From Ramlibacter albus (GTDB taxonomy: Bacteria > Pseudomonadota > Gammaproteobacteria > Burkholderiales > Burkholderiaceae_C), in the NCBI RefSeq assembly GCF_014297445.1, contig NZ_JACORU010000010.1, forward strand, positions 62,001 through 126,000: DNA of 64,000 bases, in the 5' to 3' direction. The translations under genes were made by a program, and so were the position numbers. The notes below the pieces were generated by a model. That model saw nothing but the letters and a program-made list of their open reading frames with translations. It did not search any database and had not been told where the DNA came from. Shown here one piece after another: positions 1-7,784 of the stretch (position 1 is its first letter; each line of letters begins with the position of its first letter).

Positions 1-216
1 GATGGACGACGTGCTTTCGAGGACCACCGCGAACATCCAGCCGATCGGAAGCAGCGCCACCGGCGTCACCTTGATCGTCACGCCCGCCTCCGTGGTGGTC
101 CTGGTCGTTGCAGCCGCCGTGCCGGGCGGCGGCGCCTGCGCGAGCGCGAGCGATCCGTAGAGCGCGAGTGCTGCCGCGGCGGTGCCGGCCCGGATGGAGG
201 CGTTCAGGGGTGCCAT
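1..216 (-). CDS. Putative secreted protein, 5' part only
   Basis: The frame opens with ATG at 216 and runs off the left edge, so only the first 72 residues are visible. They begin with a short polar stretch and an Ala/Leu-rich hydrophobic segment ending in an Ala-Gln-Ala site, which reads as a Sec signal peptide (about residues 1-26). A Pro/Ala/Thr-rich stretch follows, then a Val/Leu-rich segment with a Gly-Trp-Met-Phe-Ala-Val core that could be a beta strand or membrane segment. I do not recognise a family. Export is inferred from the signal peptide; nothing more can be said without the rest of the gene. Confidence 0.5.
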   Translation of the reverse strand, partial: MAPLNASIRAGTAAAALALYGSLALAQAPPPGTAAATTRTTTEAGVTIKVTPVALLPIGWMFAVVLESTSSI

Positions 217-411
217 GCGGCCAGATTAGGGCGACCCAACCGCGGTTGAGTTGGCATATGTCAAGCATCCGCTGAAAACACGCAGTGTCTTCTGCGCAAC
301 GCAAAGACTTTCGGATGGGTGCGCACTGTGTGCCCGCTGCTGACAACGTACTGTCAGTGGGCGTGCCAAATGGGTTGGCCGGCGCAGCATGCCCTTCCTA
401 GCATGCGCCGC

Positions 412-825
412 ATGACACACGAAAACGACACCCAGCCCGCGGCGAACTATGATGCCGACATGGACCACCGCATGACCATGCTCGAAGCCAAGTGGGACGC
501 AATCCTGCCGACGCTGGCGACGAAGTCGGACGTTGCCGAGCTGCGCACTGAATTGCGCACGGAGATGCAGAAGGGCTTTGGCGAGGTGCGCGCCGAAGTT
601 CACAAGGAAATCGGCGGCATGCGCACCGAGATCCAGGAAGTCCGTACCGAGATCCACAGGGAAGTGGGCCAGGTGCGCGCCGAAATCCAGAAGGGCATCA
701 ACGAGACGCAGCGCTGGATGATTGCCACCGTCATCGGCCTGTTCATCGGCTTCGCCGGGCTGTTCCTGGCGATGACGAACACGCTCAGGCCACAGGCGGT
801 GGCCGTGAGCGCGCCCGCCCGCTAG
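412..825 (+). CDS. Small coiled-coil protein with C-terminal membrane anchor (copy 1)
   Basis: This 137-residue protein has an acidic N-terminus, a central coiled coil of about 60 residues built on the repeated theme Glu-Val-Arg-(Thr/Ala)-Glu-(Ile/Val)-(His/Gln)-(Lys/Arg)-Glu, and one hydrophobic segment (Ile-Ala-Thr-Val-Ile-Gly-Leu-Phe-Ile-Gly-Phe) near the C-terminus. It is probably a tail-anchored inner-membrane protein. The frame is open from 319, but the ATG at 412 starts the part conserved in the second copy at 4857. An inverted repeat CTGACA(N6)TGTCAG lies at 340-357. The stop codon overlaps that of the convergent LysR gene. Function is unknown; DUF1640-like coiled-coil proteins are the nearest general resemblance. 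Confidence 0.75.
   Translation: MTHENDTQPAANYDADMDHRMTMLEAKWDAILPTLATKSDVAELRTELRTEMQKGFGEVRAEVHKEIGGMRTEIQEVRTEIHREVGQVRAEIQKGINETQRWMIATVIGLFIGFAGLFLAMTNTLRPQAVAVSAPAR
689..785 (+). repeat. Duplicated 3' segment of coiled-coil gene, copy 1
   Basis: These bases encode the end of the coiled coil and the membrane anchor. They match 5089-5185 with only a handful of mismatches, in direct orientation. The pair brackets the LysR-leuCD-like-Bug block about 4.4 kb apart. Confidence 0.75.
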
Positions 826-1721
826 CGCCGCAGCGCCTTCGCCGCCCGCCGCACCTCGGCAACCAGCGCTTGCGCACGAGGCGTCAGGGGCCGGGCGGCG
901 GGTGTGACTAGCGACTGCACCGACACCCCCGGCTTCACTCTGAGCGGCACGCGCGCCAGCAGCCCCGCGCGGCAGAATGGGGCCACCGTAGGCTCCGTGG
1001 CGATGGCAACGTAATCCGACTGCAGCAGCAGGAAAACGAGCGCGCTGAACGAGTCGCGCTGGATCGCGAAGCGCGGCGGCGCCACGCCCGCCTTGCGGAA
1101 GGCCGCCACGATCAGCGGGTCCAGCTCACCCGGTCTCGCGCCGTGCACCCACTCGGCCTGCGCCAGCTCCTCCAGCTGCGTCGCCCGCGCGAGCGGGTGC
1201 CCGTCGCGCACGACCACCACGAAGTCCGAGCTGAAGATCCGCTCGGCATGCAGGTCCGCGCCGAGCGAGGCGTCGGCGACCGGCGCTACTGCGAAATCGA
1301 TCTTGCCCTCGCGCAGCAGCGAGACGAGCGTGGACGCCGTGCCGCCGCGCATGTGCACCATGCTGTCGGGGTGTGCGTCGCGAAAGCGGGCGATCGCGCG
1401 TGCCGCCAGCAGCGCTTCAGCAGTGGACGACAGCCCCACCTGCACGATGCCGTGGGCATGGCCGGCCAAAGCAGCGATCTCTTCTTCGGCGCGCTTGAGT
1501 TCGACATCGGCCAGCCGCGCGCGCCGCAAAAGGACCTTGCCGTACTCCGTTGGCTCGACGCCGTGCGCGGACCGCACCAGCAGCGGCACCCCCAGCTCGC
1601 GCTCCAGCGCCAGCAGGTTCTTGCTGATCGCGCCTTGCGTCAGCTTGAGCTTGCGGGCCGCGGCGCGCACGCTGCCGGTGTCGGCCACGGCGATGAAGTC
1701 GCGCAGGTGCGCCTCGCGCAT
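822..1721 (-). CDS. LysR-family transcriptional regulator
   Basis: The 299-residue product has the full LysR layout. An N-terminal winged HTH (about residues 5-60, containing AARKLKLTQGAISKNLLALE) is followed by a periplasmic-binding-protein-like effector domain (about 90-295). ATG at 1721 gives the normal length for the family. It is divergent from the LeuC/LeuD-like pair and Bug protein, with only about 75 bp between starts. That is the classic arrangement for a LysR activator of the neighbouring operon, so it probably responds to the acid handled by the hydro-lyase. This role is inference from position; the effector cannot be read from sequence. Confidence 0.9.
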   Translation of the reverse strand: MREAHLRDFIAVADTGSVRAAARKLKLTQGAISKNLLALERELGVPLLVRSAHGVEPTEYGKVLLRRARLADVELKRAEEEIAALAGHAHGIVQVGLSSTAEALLAARAIARFRDAHPDSMVHMRGGTASTLVSLLREGKIDFAVAPVADASLGADLHAERIFSSDFVVVVRDGHPLARATQLEELAQAEWVHGARPGELDPLIVAAFRKAGVAPPRFAIQRDSFSALVFLLLQSDYVAIATEPTVAPFCRAGLLARVPLRVKPGVSVQSLVTPAARPLTPRAQALVAEVRRAAKALRR

Positions 1722-1796
1722 GTGTCTACCTTCGGTGAACGCCTTGAGCTTTGGCGCATCTTACGCGGCGGCCCGCCACCGCGTATCGTGCGCAGG

Positions 1797-3173
1797 ATGG
1801 GCGCCACTTATTTCGACAAGTGCTGGGACGAGCATGTCGTCACCGATTTCGGCGACGGCACCTGTTTGCTGCAAGTGGACCGGCTGCTGCTGCACGACGT
1901 GACCGGCAGCGTCGTGATGCGCGAGATGAGCGCGGCCGGCCATGCGCCCGAATGCCCGGCGCAGGTGTTCGGCGTGATCGACCACCTCCTCGTGACGAAA
2001 CCGCAACCCGAGCCGCGCAAGGGCTGGACGCCCGCGGCCGTCCAGATGATCGACGAGGCGCGCTGGCGCGCCCGCGAGCTCGGCATCCAGCTCGTCGATG
2101 TGGACGACCCGCGCCAGGGCATCACGCACGTGATCGCGCCCGAGCTCGGCATCGCCCTGCCCGGCCTGACCGTCGCCTGCGGCGACAGCCACACCTGTAC
2201 GCTCGGTGGCATCGGCGCCATCGGCTGGGGCATCGGCACCAGCGAAGGCGCGCACGTGCTGGCGACGCAGACCATCGTGGAAGCGAAGCCGAAGCGCATG
2301 CGCGTGCGCTTCGAGGGCGAGCTGCCCGCGGGTGTCTCGGCCAAGGACATGATCCTGCACCTCATCGGCCGCATCGGCGCCGGTGGCGGCGCGGGGTACG
2401 CGATCGAGTTCGCCGGCAGCGCCGTGCGGGCGCTCGACGTGGAGGCGCGGCTGACCCTGTGCAACATGGCGGTGGAGTGCCAGGCCAAGTACGGCTTCAT
2501 CGCGCCCGACGACAAGGTGTTCGACTACCTGCGCGGCCGCGCGTACGCACCGCAGGGCGAAGCGTGGGACCGCGCCGTGGCGCATTGGCGCTCGCTCGCG
2601 ACAGATGACGATGCGGTGTTCGACACCGAGATCGAGATCGACGTCGCCCAACTCGAACCGCAGGTGACCTGGGGCACGAGCCCGCAGCATGTCGCGCCCG
2701 TCAGCAGCAAGATCCCCGCGCCCGAGGACGCTTTCGCCGAACGCGCCCTCGCCTACCAGCAGCTGCAGCCCGGCGCCGAGCTCGCGCAGGTGCGCATCGA
2801 CGTTGCCTACATCGGCACCTGCACCAACGCGCGCCTCTCCGACCTGCGCCTGGCCGCCTCGTACCTGCGGGGCAGGAAGGTCGCCCCGCACGTGACCGCG
2901 ATCTGCGTGCCCGGCTCGGCCGCGGTCAAGCGCGACGCCGAGGCCGAGGGCCTGCACGAGGTCTTCCTGGCCGCGGGCTTCGAATGGCACGAGCCCGGCT
3001 GCGGCATGTGCGGCAGCGGCCGCGGCCGGCTCGAGGACGTGCGCTGCATCAGCACCAGCAACCGCAATTTCGAGAACCGGCAGGGCAAGCGAACGCGCAC
3101 GCACCTCGCCAGCCCGCTCACCGTCGCCGCGTCGGCGGTGGCAGGCCACATCGCCGACCCGAGGACCGCTTGA
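1797..3173 (+). CDS. LeuC/aconitase-family hydro-lyase, large subunit
   Basis: This 458-residue protein belongs to the aconitase superfamily, isopropylmalate isomerase large-subunit branch, and would dehydrate and rehydrate a branched hydroxy-di/tricarboxylate using a [4Fe-4S] cluster. The three expected cluster cysteines are present: C342 in YIGTCTNAR, and C402 and C405 in PGCGMCGSG. Their spacing (60 and 3) matches that of E. coli LeuC. A LeuC-like TSNRNFENRQGK stretch is near the C-terminus. I chose ATG 1797 because the conserved N-terminus starts there. The stop overlaps the next start (TGATG). The lack of leuB or leuA and the LysR and Bug neighbours suggest a catabolic dehydratase rather than leucine synthesis. 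The substrate is unknown. Confidence 0.85.
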   Translation: MGATYFDKCWDEHVVTDFGDGTCLLQVDRLLLHDVTGSVVMREMSAAGHAPECPAQVFGVIDHLLVTKPQPEPRKGWTPAAVQMIDEARWRARELGIQLVDVDDPRQGITHVIAPELGIALPGLTVACGDSHTCTLGGIGAIGWGIGTSEGAHVLATQTIVEAKPKRMRVRFEGELPAGVSAKDMILHLIGRIGAGGGAGYAIEFAGSAVRALDVEARLTLCNMAVECQAKYGFIAPDDKVFDYLRGRAYAPQGEAWDRAVAHWRSLATDDDAVFDTEIEIDVAQLEPQVTWGTSPQHVAPVSSKIPAPEDAFAERALAYQQLQPGAELAQVRIDVAYIGTCTNARLSDLRLAASYLRGRKVAPHVTAICVPGSAAVKRDAEAEGLHEVFLAAGFEWHEPGCGMCGSGRGRLEDVRCISTSNRNFENRQGKRTRTHLASPLTVAASAVAGHIADPRTA

Positions 3174-3754
3174 TGGAAGCGCTGCGTGAAGTCACTGCCC
3201 TGGCCGCGCCGCTGATGCGCGCGAACGTCGACACGGACCAGATCATCCCGACGCGCTTCCTCGCGCGGCCCACCGAGGAGGGTTTGGGCGAGGGCCTCTT
3301 CGCCGAGTGGGCGGCCGACCCGCAGTTCGTGCTGAACCGCTCGCCGTGGACCGAAGCCGGGATCCTGCTCGCAGGCGCCAACTTCGGCTGCGGCTCTTCG
3401 CGTGAAGCGGCTCCGCGCGCGTTGCGGCAGCGCGGGTTTCGCGCCGTCATCGCGCCCTCGTTCGGCGACATCTTCTTCAACAACTGCTTCCGCAACGGCA
3501 TCGTGCCGGTGCGCCTGCCGATGGAGGCGATCGAGCGCTTTGCCACGGCAGGCGGGCCGCTGAAGGTGGACCTGGCCGAGCGCACCGTGACGATCCTCGC
3601 CACCGGCGAGGTCCAACGCTTCGAAGTGCCGCCGCGCCTGCAGCGCATGCTGCTGGAGGGCCTGGACGAGATCGCCCTCACGAAGACGCAGCAGCCCGCC
3701 ATCGACGACTACCGGACCACGGACCGCGCGCGCCGGCCATGGGCGTACCTCTGA
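3173..3754 (+). CDS. LeuD/aconitase-family hydro-lyase, small subunit
   Basis: The 193-residue product is the swivel-domain subunit partnering the upstream large subunit. Family hallmarks are ANVDTDQIIPTRFL near the N-terminus and NFGCGSSREAAPRAL followed by FRAVIAPSFGDIFFNNCFRNG in the middle. The ATG at 3173 overlaps the preceding stop by one base, so translation is coupled and the two subunits should be made in equal amounts. Length is close to E. coli LeuD (about 200). It is downstream of a LysR gene and upstream of a Bug-type binding protein, which favours uptake and degradation of an organic acid over leucine biosynthesis. That role is inference. Confidence 0.85.
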   Translation: MEALREVTALAAPLMRANVDTDQIIPTRFLARPTEEGLGEGLFAEWAADPQFVLNRSPWTEAGILLAGANFGCGSSREAAPRALRQRGFRAVIAPSFGDIFFNNCFRNGIVPVRLPMEAIERFATAGGPLKVDLAERTVTILATGEVQRFEVPPRLQRMLLEGLDEIALTKTQQPAIDDYRTTDRARRPWAYL

Positions 3755-3773
3755 GACCCTGGAGACAAACAAC

Positions 3774-4733
3774 ATGAAGTCCCTCGCCGCCGCCCTCGCC
3801 CTGCTGTGCGCCTTCGGTGCCCACGCCCAGGGCGACTACCCCACCAAACGCATCACCCTCGTCGTCGCCGCCTCCACCGGCGGCGGCCTCGACGGCGTGG
3901 CGCGCCTGGTCGCCAAGCGCATGCAGGACGCCTGGGGCCAGCCCGTCATCGTGGAGAACCAGGGCGGCGCGGACGGCCTGATCGCGACCAAGCGCGTCGC
4001 CGAGTCACCCGCCGACGGCTACACGATGCTGCTGCAGATCCCCTCGCTGCTGCTGCTGAAGCACAACGCGAAGGACCTGACGTTCGACCCCGCGACCGCG
4101 TTCGTGCCGGTCACCGAGATCGCCCGCACGCCCTCGGCGGTGGCCGTGCAGTCGAAGCTGGGCGTGAACAGCATCAAGGAGCTGGTGGCGTATTGCAACA
4201 AGCAGCCCAAGCCGTGCACCTGGGGCTCGGGGCAACAGCTGTCCTACCTGTACGGCAAGCGCATGTTCGCCATCTCCGGCATCAAGGAGACGATCAACGT
4301 GCCGTACAAGGGCACCGGGCCGGTGATCAATGACCTGCTGGGCGGCCACATCACGATCGGCATCACCAGCATCGCGGCGCCGCTGCCGCACCACCAGTCC
4401 GGTGCGCTGAAGATCCTCGCCGTGAACCTGGACAAGCGCTCGTCGCAGGTGCCCGACGTGCCGACCTTCCGCGAGGCCGGCCTGAACGTGCCGGCGCGCG
4501 GCAGCTGGTATGGGTTGTTCGCGCCGAAGAACACGCCGCCCGAGGTGGTGGCGAAGGTCGAGAAGCTGATGACCTCGCTCGCGCAAGACCCGCAGGCGCA
4601 GGCCTCCGTGCGCGGGCTCGGCGCGGAGCCGGTGTTCGGCACGAGCAGGGAGTTCGCGGCGGGCGTGAAGGACGAGGATGCGTTCCTCGACCAGCTGGTG
4701 AAGCAGTACCCGCTGGCCGAAGAAAAGAAATGA
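3774..4733 (+). CDS. Bug/TctC-family periplasmic solute-binding protein
   Basis: This 319-residue protein starts with a clear Sec signal peptide ending Ala-His-Ala-Gln at about residue 19. It then shows the Bug family pattern: YPTKRITLVVAASTGGGLDG, VIVENQGGADGLIATKRV and the later VPDVPTFREAGL segment. Bug proteins bind carboxylates or related small molecules in the periplasm and are very abundant in Burkholderiales. The gene begins 19 bp after the LeuD-like gene and is probably cotranscribed with it, so its ligand may be the substrate of the hydro-lyase. No TctA/TctB permease gene is nearby, which is common for orphan Bug proteins. The ligand is not predictable from sequence. Confidence 0.9.
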   Translation: MKSLAAALALLCAFGAHAQGDYPTKRITLVVAASTGGGLDGVARLVAKRMQDAWGQPVIVENQGGADGLIATKRVAESPADGYTMLLQIPSLLLLKHNAKDLTFDPATAFVPVTEIARTPSAVAVQSKLGVNSIKELVAYCNKQPKPCTWGSGQQLSYLYGKRMFAISGIKETINVPYKGTGPVINDLLGGHITIGITSIAAPLPHHQSGALKILAVNLDKRSSQVPDVPTFREAGLNVPARGSWYGLFAPKNTPPEVVAKVEKLMTSLAQDPQAQASVRGLGAEPVFGTSREFAAGVKDEDAFLDQLVKQYPLAEEKK

Positions 4734-4856
4734 ACGCGCTGGGCCGCCACCGTATCTCCGGCGCAACGGCACTGTCGTAGCGCTACTGACTGCCTGGTGT
4801 CAGCAGCGTGGTCCTGCGGGCTTCGCGCCGGGCGGATGCCGCCCAACAATGGCCGC

Positions 4857-5225
4857 ATGACGACCGAACCCGACACCGCCAGCGGAGGCGACTATGATCA
4901 CGACATGGACCGCCGGATGATGACACTCGAAGTGAAGTGGGACGCGATCTTGCCGACTCTGGCAACGAAATCCGACCTCGCCGAGTTGCGCACGGAAATC
5001 CGCGAGGTGCGAACCGAAGTGCACAAGGAAATCGGCGAAGTGCGCACGGAGATGCAGAGGGAATTCGGCGCCGTCCGCGCCGAGATCCAGAAGGGCATCA
5101 ACGAAACCCAGCGCTGGATGATCGCCACCGTCATCGGCCTGTTCATCGGCTTCGCGGGGCTGTTCCTGGCGATGACGAACACGCTCAGGCCGCAACCAGT
5201 CGCAGTCAGCGCCCCGGCGCGCTAA
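4857..5225 (+). CDS. Small coiled-coil protein with C-terminal membrane anchor (copy 2)
   Basis: This 122-residue paralogue of the product at 412-825 has a shorter coiled coil and an almost identical C-terminal half, with the same NETQRWMIATVIGLF anchor start. The ATG at 4857 is the start shared with copy 1; the frame is open from 4797. A perfect 10-bp palindrome GTAGCGCTAC (4777-4786) and a hairpin CTGAC(N8)GTCAG (4786-4803) lie upstream, recalling the CTGACA/TGTCAG repeat ahead of copy 1. As with copy 1, its stop codon overlaps the stop of a convergent gene. The function is unknown; recent duplication is the obvious inference. Confidence 0.75.
   Translation: MTTEPDTASGGDYDHDMDRRMMTLEVKWDAILPTLATKSDLAELRTEIREVRTEVHKEIGEVRTEMQREFGAVRAEIQKGINETQRWMIATVIGLFIGFAGLFLAMTNTLRPQPVAVSAPAR
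5089..5185 (+). repeat. Duplicated 3' segment of coiled-coil gene, copy 2
   Basis: This is the direct-repeat partner of 689-785. Long runs such as the stretch coding the membrane anchor are identical, while the coiled-coil parts upstream differ in length by whole repeat units. Confidence 0.75.
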
Positions 5226-6280
5226 GCCTTCATCGAGTACCAGGCGACGCCGTCGTCGTCGAAGTGGCGCGCAATCTCGCCGCGCCCCCTCAGGTAGTTG
5301 ACGCAGGCCACGGCCTCGCCGGTGGCCATGCTCAGCAAAGGCGCGTCGTTCTGGTCGATCGGGCGCGCGAAAAGAGCGCCGAACATGTCGACCACGCGCT
5401 TGGGCTGCTCCAGCGTGCGGCGCAGGCGGGTGAGCGCCTTGTCCTGCCCCCGCTTGAGCGCATCGAGCCGAGTGTGCAGCCCGTGGAAGCAGTCGTTGTG
5501 CGCCGGCAGCACCAGCACGTCGTCAGGCAGCTGCGCCTTCAGCTTGTCGAGCGACGCATACCACTCGCCCATCGGGTCCGCCTCGGGCTCGCTCGCATGC
5601 ACCGACACGTTCGACGAGATGCGCGGCAGCACCTGGTCGCCCGAGATCAGCAGCTTCAGCTCCGCGCAGTAAAGGCACGCATGCTCCGGCGAATGGCCGG
5701 TGCCGACGATCACGCGCCACTCGTGCTCGCCGAACTTCAGCACGTCGCCGTCCTGCAGCCGCAGGAAGCTGTCCGGCATCGCGTGGATCTGCTTGCCGAA
5801 ACCGCCGAACCGGCTGCGGTACGCGTCGATGGACAGCGGCTGCCAGCCCGCTCGCTTGTAGAAATTGACGCCGTCGGCCGGCGCCTCGCGGCCCGTGTCC
5901 GCCACGGCGGAGCGGCACGACAGGTATTCCAGCCGGCTCATGTGCAGCGGCACGTTGGCGCGGCGCGTGAACCAGCCGGCCAGGCCCACGTGGTCCGGGT
6001 GCATGTGCGTGACGTACACACCGTGCAGCGGCCGCGACATCGGCCCCTCGGCCAGCAGCGCGAGCCATGCGGACAAGGTGGCGTCCGTGTTCAGGCCGGT
6101 GTCCACCAGCACCCAGCCGTCGCCGTCGTCGATGGCCCAGACGTTGATGTGGTCCAGACGGAAGGGCATGGGCAAGCGGATCCAGCGCACGCCGGGCGCC
6201 ACGTCGATCCAGTCGCCGGCGGCGGGCGCTTCGAAGGGGTAGCTGAGGGCGGGCGGGGCTTCGGTCTCGGGCGTGGTCAT
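5222..6280 (-). CDS. Metallo-beta-lactamase-fold hydrolase
   Basis: The 352-residue protein carries the binuclear metal motif THMHPDHVGL (about residues 92-101) after a VLVDTGLNTD strand. Later it has GTGHSPEHACLY and a C-terminal VLPAHNDCFHGL, which supply the remaining histidine and aspartate ligands. A C-terminal helical extension of about 80 residues resembles the winged-helix-like tail of LACTB2 or glyoxalase-II-like proteins that act on thioesters or lactones. There is no signal peptide, so it is cytoplasmic. It converges with the coiled-coil gene, stops overlapping by 4 bp, and is divergent from the cytochrome gene. The substrate is unknown. Confidence 0.85.
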   Translation of the reverse strand: MTTPETEAPPALSYPFEAPAAGDWIDVAPGVRWIRLPMPFRLDHINVWAIDDGDGWVLVDTGLNTDATLSAWLALLAEGPMSRPLHGVYVTHMHPDHVGLAGWFTRRANVPLHMSRLEYLSCRSAVADTGREAPADGVNFYKRAGWQPLSIDAYRSRFGGFGKQIHAMPDSFLRLQDGDVLKFGEHEWRVIVGTGHSPEHACLYCAELKLLISGDQVLPRISSNVSVHASEPEADPMGEWYASLDKLKAQLPDDVLVLPAHNDCFHGLHTRLDALKRGQDKALTRLRRTLEQPKRVVDMFGALFARPIDQNDAPLLSMATGEAVACVNYLRGRGEIARHFDDDGVAWYSMKA

Positions 6281-6361
6281 CGCCTGCGATTGTCCCGCAC
6301 TTGCTCAACCTCAACTGTCACGGGGGTGCATCGGCTAGCATCCGGTGCGGTCCTCCCCGTC

Positions 6362-6928
6362 ATGGCACGTCGTACCTCCCGCTTCCTCCTTGCCGCGCTG
6401 CTGGCCGCCGCGGCCGGCCTTGCGCTGGCGCAGGTCCACCGCGCCGACCTGTTCGGCAGCCTGCCGGAAGCGCCGACCGAGCGCCAGGCGGTGCCGGTGC
6501 ACGACGCCGCCCTGCCCGAAGCGAAGCGCCTGCAAGCGCCGCACGAAGCCTTCGCCGGCCTGCCGCAGGACCGGCAGGGCAAGCCGGACTGGGTGCGGTC
6601 GCTGCGCCAGCGCAGCATCGAGCCGCGCGCGACCGTGACCGGCAAGCCGCGCGATGCGCAACCGTCCGCGCCGGACGTGGTGATGAAGAACACCGCCCAG
6701 ATGCCCTGGGTGAACTTCCCGCATGCGGCGCACGGCGACTGGCTCGCCTGCCAGAACTGCCATGATTCGCTCTTCGCGCCGAAGGCAGGCGCGGCATCGA
6801 TCAACATGACCACCATCTTCCGCGGCGAGGCGTGCGGTGTGTGCCACGGCACCGTCGCCTTCACGCCCATGGCCCAGTGCGAGCGCTGCCACAGCGTGCC
6901 GCAGCCCGGCCAGAAGCCGTGGTGGTGA
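6362..6928 (+). CDS. Periplasmic triheme c-type cytochrome
   Basis: This 188-residue protein has a Sec signal peptide (residues 1-24, ending Ala-Leu-Ala-Gln) and three CXXCH haem sites: C130-H134 (CQNCH), C158-H162 (CGVCH) and C173-H177 (CERCH). The FPHAAHGDWLACQNCH stretch with an upstream histidine pair fits the c7-type triheme cytochrome domain with bis-His ligation. The 100 residues between signal and haems have no recognisable motif. ATG 6362 was chosen because the signal peptide begins there. It would carry electrons in the periplasm; no reductase or oxidase gene is adjacent, so its partner is unknown. Confidence 0.85.
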   Translation: MARRTSRFLLAALLAAAAGLALAQVHRADLFGSLPEAPTERQAVPVHDAALPEAKRLQAPHEAFAGLPQDRQGKPDWVRSLRQRSIEPRATVTGKPRDAQPSAPDVVMKNTAQMPWVNFPHAAHGDWLACQNCHDSLFAPKAGAASINMTTIFRGEACGVCHGTVAFTPMAQCERCHSVPQPGQKPWW

Positions 6929-6968
6929 ACCGCATCCCAGCGAGATCAACAAGCAGGAGACGAAAGCA

Positions 6969-7691
6969 GTGAACGTCGAACCCCTTCCCCTCGACCCGAA
7001 GCAGCGCGAGGCGCTGCTCAAGGTATCCACCGGCACGCTCACCACGGTGCTGCTCAAGAAAGGGCTGCGCAACGTGTGGATGCGCGGCACCAGGCCGCTG
7101 AAGCCGGGCCAGCCGCGCATCGCGGGGCGCGCGTTCACGCTGCGCTTCGTCTCCTCGCGCGAGGACCTCGCCACGCCCGCCTCCTGGGGCTCGCCGATCT
7201 CCACCCGCGCGGCCATCGAGGACATGCCCGAAGGCTGCATTGCCGTGGTCGGCGCCATGCGGGTCACCGACGCAGGCATCTTCGGCGACATCCTGTGCGC
7301 GCGCATGGCCCGGCGCGGCGTTGCAGGACTCGTCACCGACGGCGTCGTGCGCGACGTCGAAGGCGTGCTGGGCACGGGCCTGAACGTGTGGTGCCAGGGC
7401 TGGGCCGCGCCCGCGTCGGTGAACGGCCTCACGTTCGTCGGGTGGCAGGAGCCCATCGACTGCGGCGGCGTGGCCGTGTTCCCCAACGACGTGGTCGTGG
7501 TGGACCAGGACGGCGCGGTGCTGATCCCGCAGGCGCTGCTCGATGACGTGATCGCCCTCGCCACCGAGCAGGAGCACCTCGAGAACTGGATCATGGGCGA
7601 GGTGGAGAAAGGCGCGAAGCTGCCCGGCCTGTACCCGCCCAACGAGGAAAACAAGAAGCGCTACGAGGCGTGGCGCAAGCAGCAGGGTTGA
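6969..7691 (+). CDS. RraA / 4-hydroxy-4-methyl-2-oxoglutarate aldolase family protein
   Basis: The 240-residue product has the family core GDILCARMARRGVAGLVTDG followed by VVRD. This is the G-x(n)-DG-x-x-RD pattern in which the Arg-Asp pair and a preceding Asp position Mg2+ and pyruvate in HMG/CHA aldolases. Enzymatic members cleave 4-hydroxy-4-methyl-2-oxoglutarate or 4-carboxy-4-hydroxy-2-oxoadipate; RraA members instead inhibit RNase E. The retained Arg-Asp and the catabolic setting favour an aldolase or decarboxylase. I chose the GTG at 6969 because an AGGAGA ribosome-binding site precedes it by about 10 bp and no ATG fits. It follows the cytochrome gene by 40 bp. Confidence 0.8.
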   Translation: MNVEPLPLDPKQREALLKVSTGTLTTVLLKKGLRNVWMRGTRPLKPGQPRIAGRAFTLRFVSSREDLATPASWGSPISTRAAIEDMPEGCIAVVGAMRVTDAGIFGDILCARMARRGVAGLVTDGVVRDVEGVLGTGLNVWCQGWAAPASVNGLTFVGWQEPIDCGGVAVFPNDVVVVDQDGAVLIPQALLDDVIALATEQEHLENWIMGEVEKGAKLPGLYPPNEENKKRYEAWRKQQG

Positions 7692-7784
7692 GCCGAGCTC
7701 GACCGTGATCGATACAACTCGCAACAGACCTCACGCGATGTATTAACCATACTGCGGCGATCAAGGTTTCGGGGAGGGGCTCCG

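Noticed and set aside
1797-3754. Leucine biosynthesis leuCD.
   Set aside because: Not rejected as a family, but the biosynthetic role is not supported: no leuA/leuB, and the neighbours are LysR and Bug genes. Left as hydro-lyase of unknown substrate.
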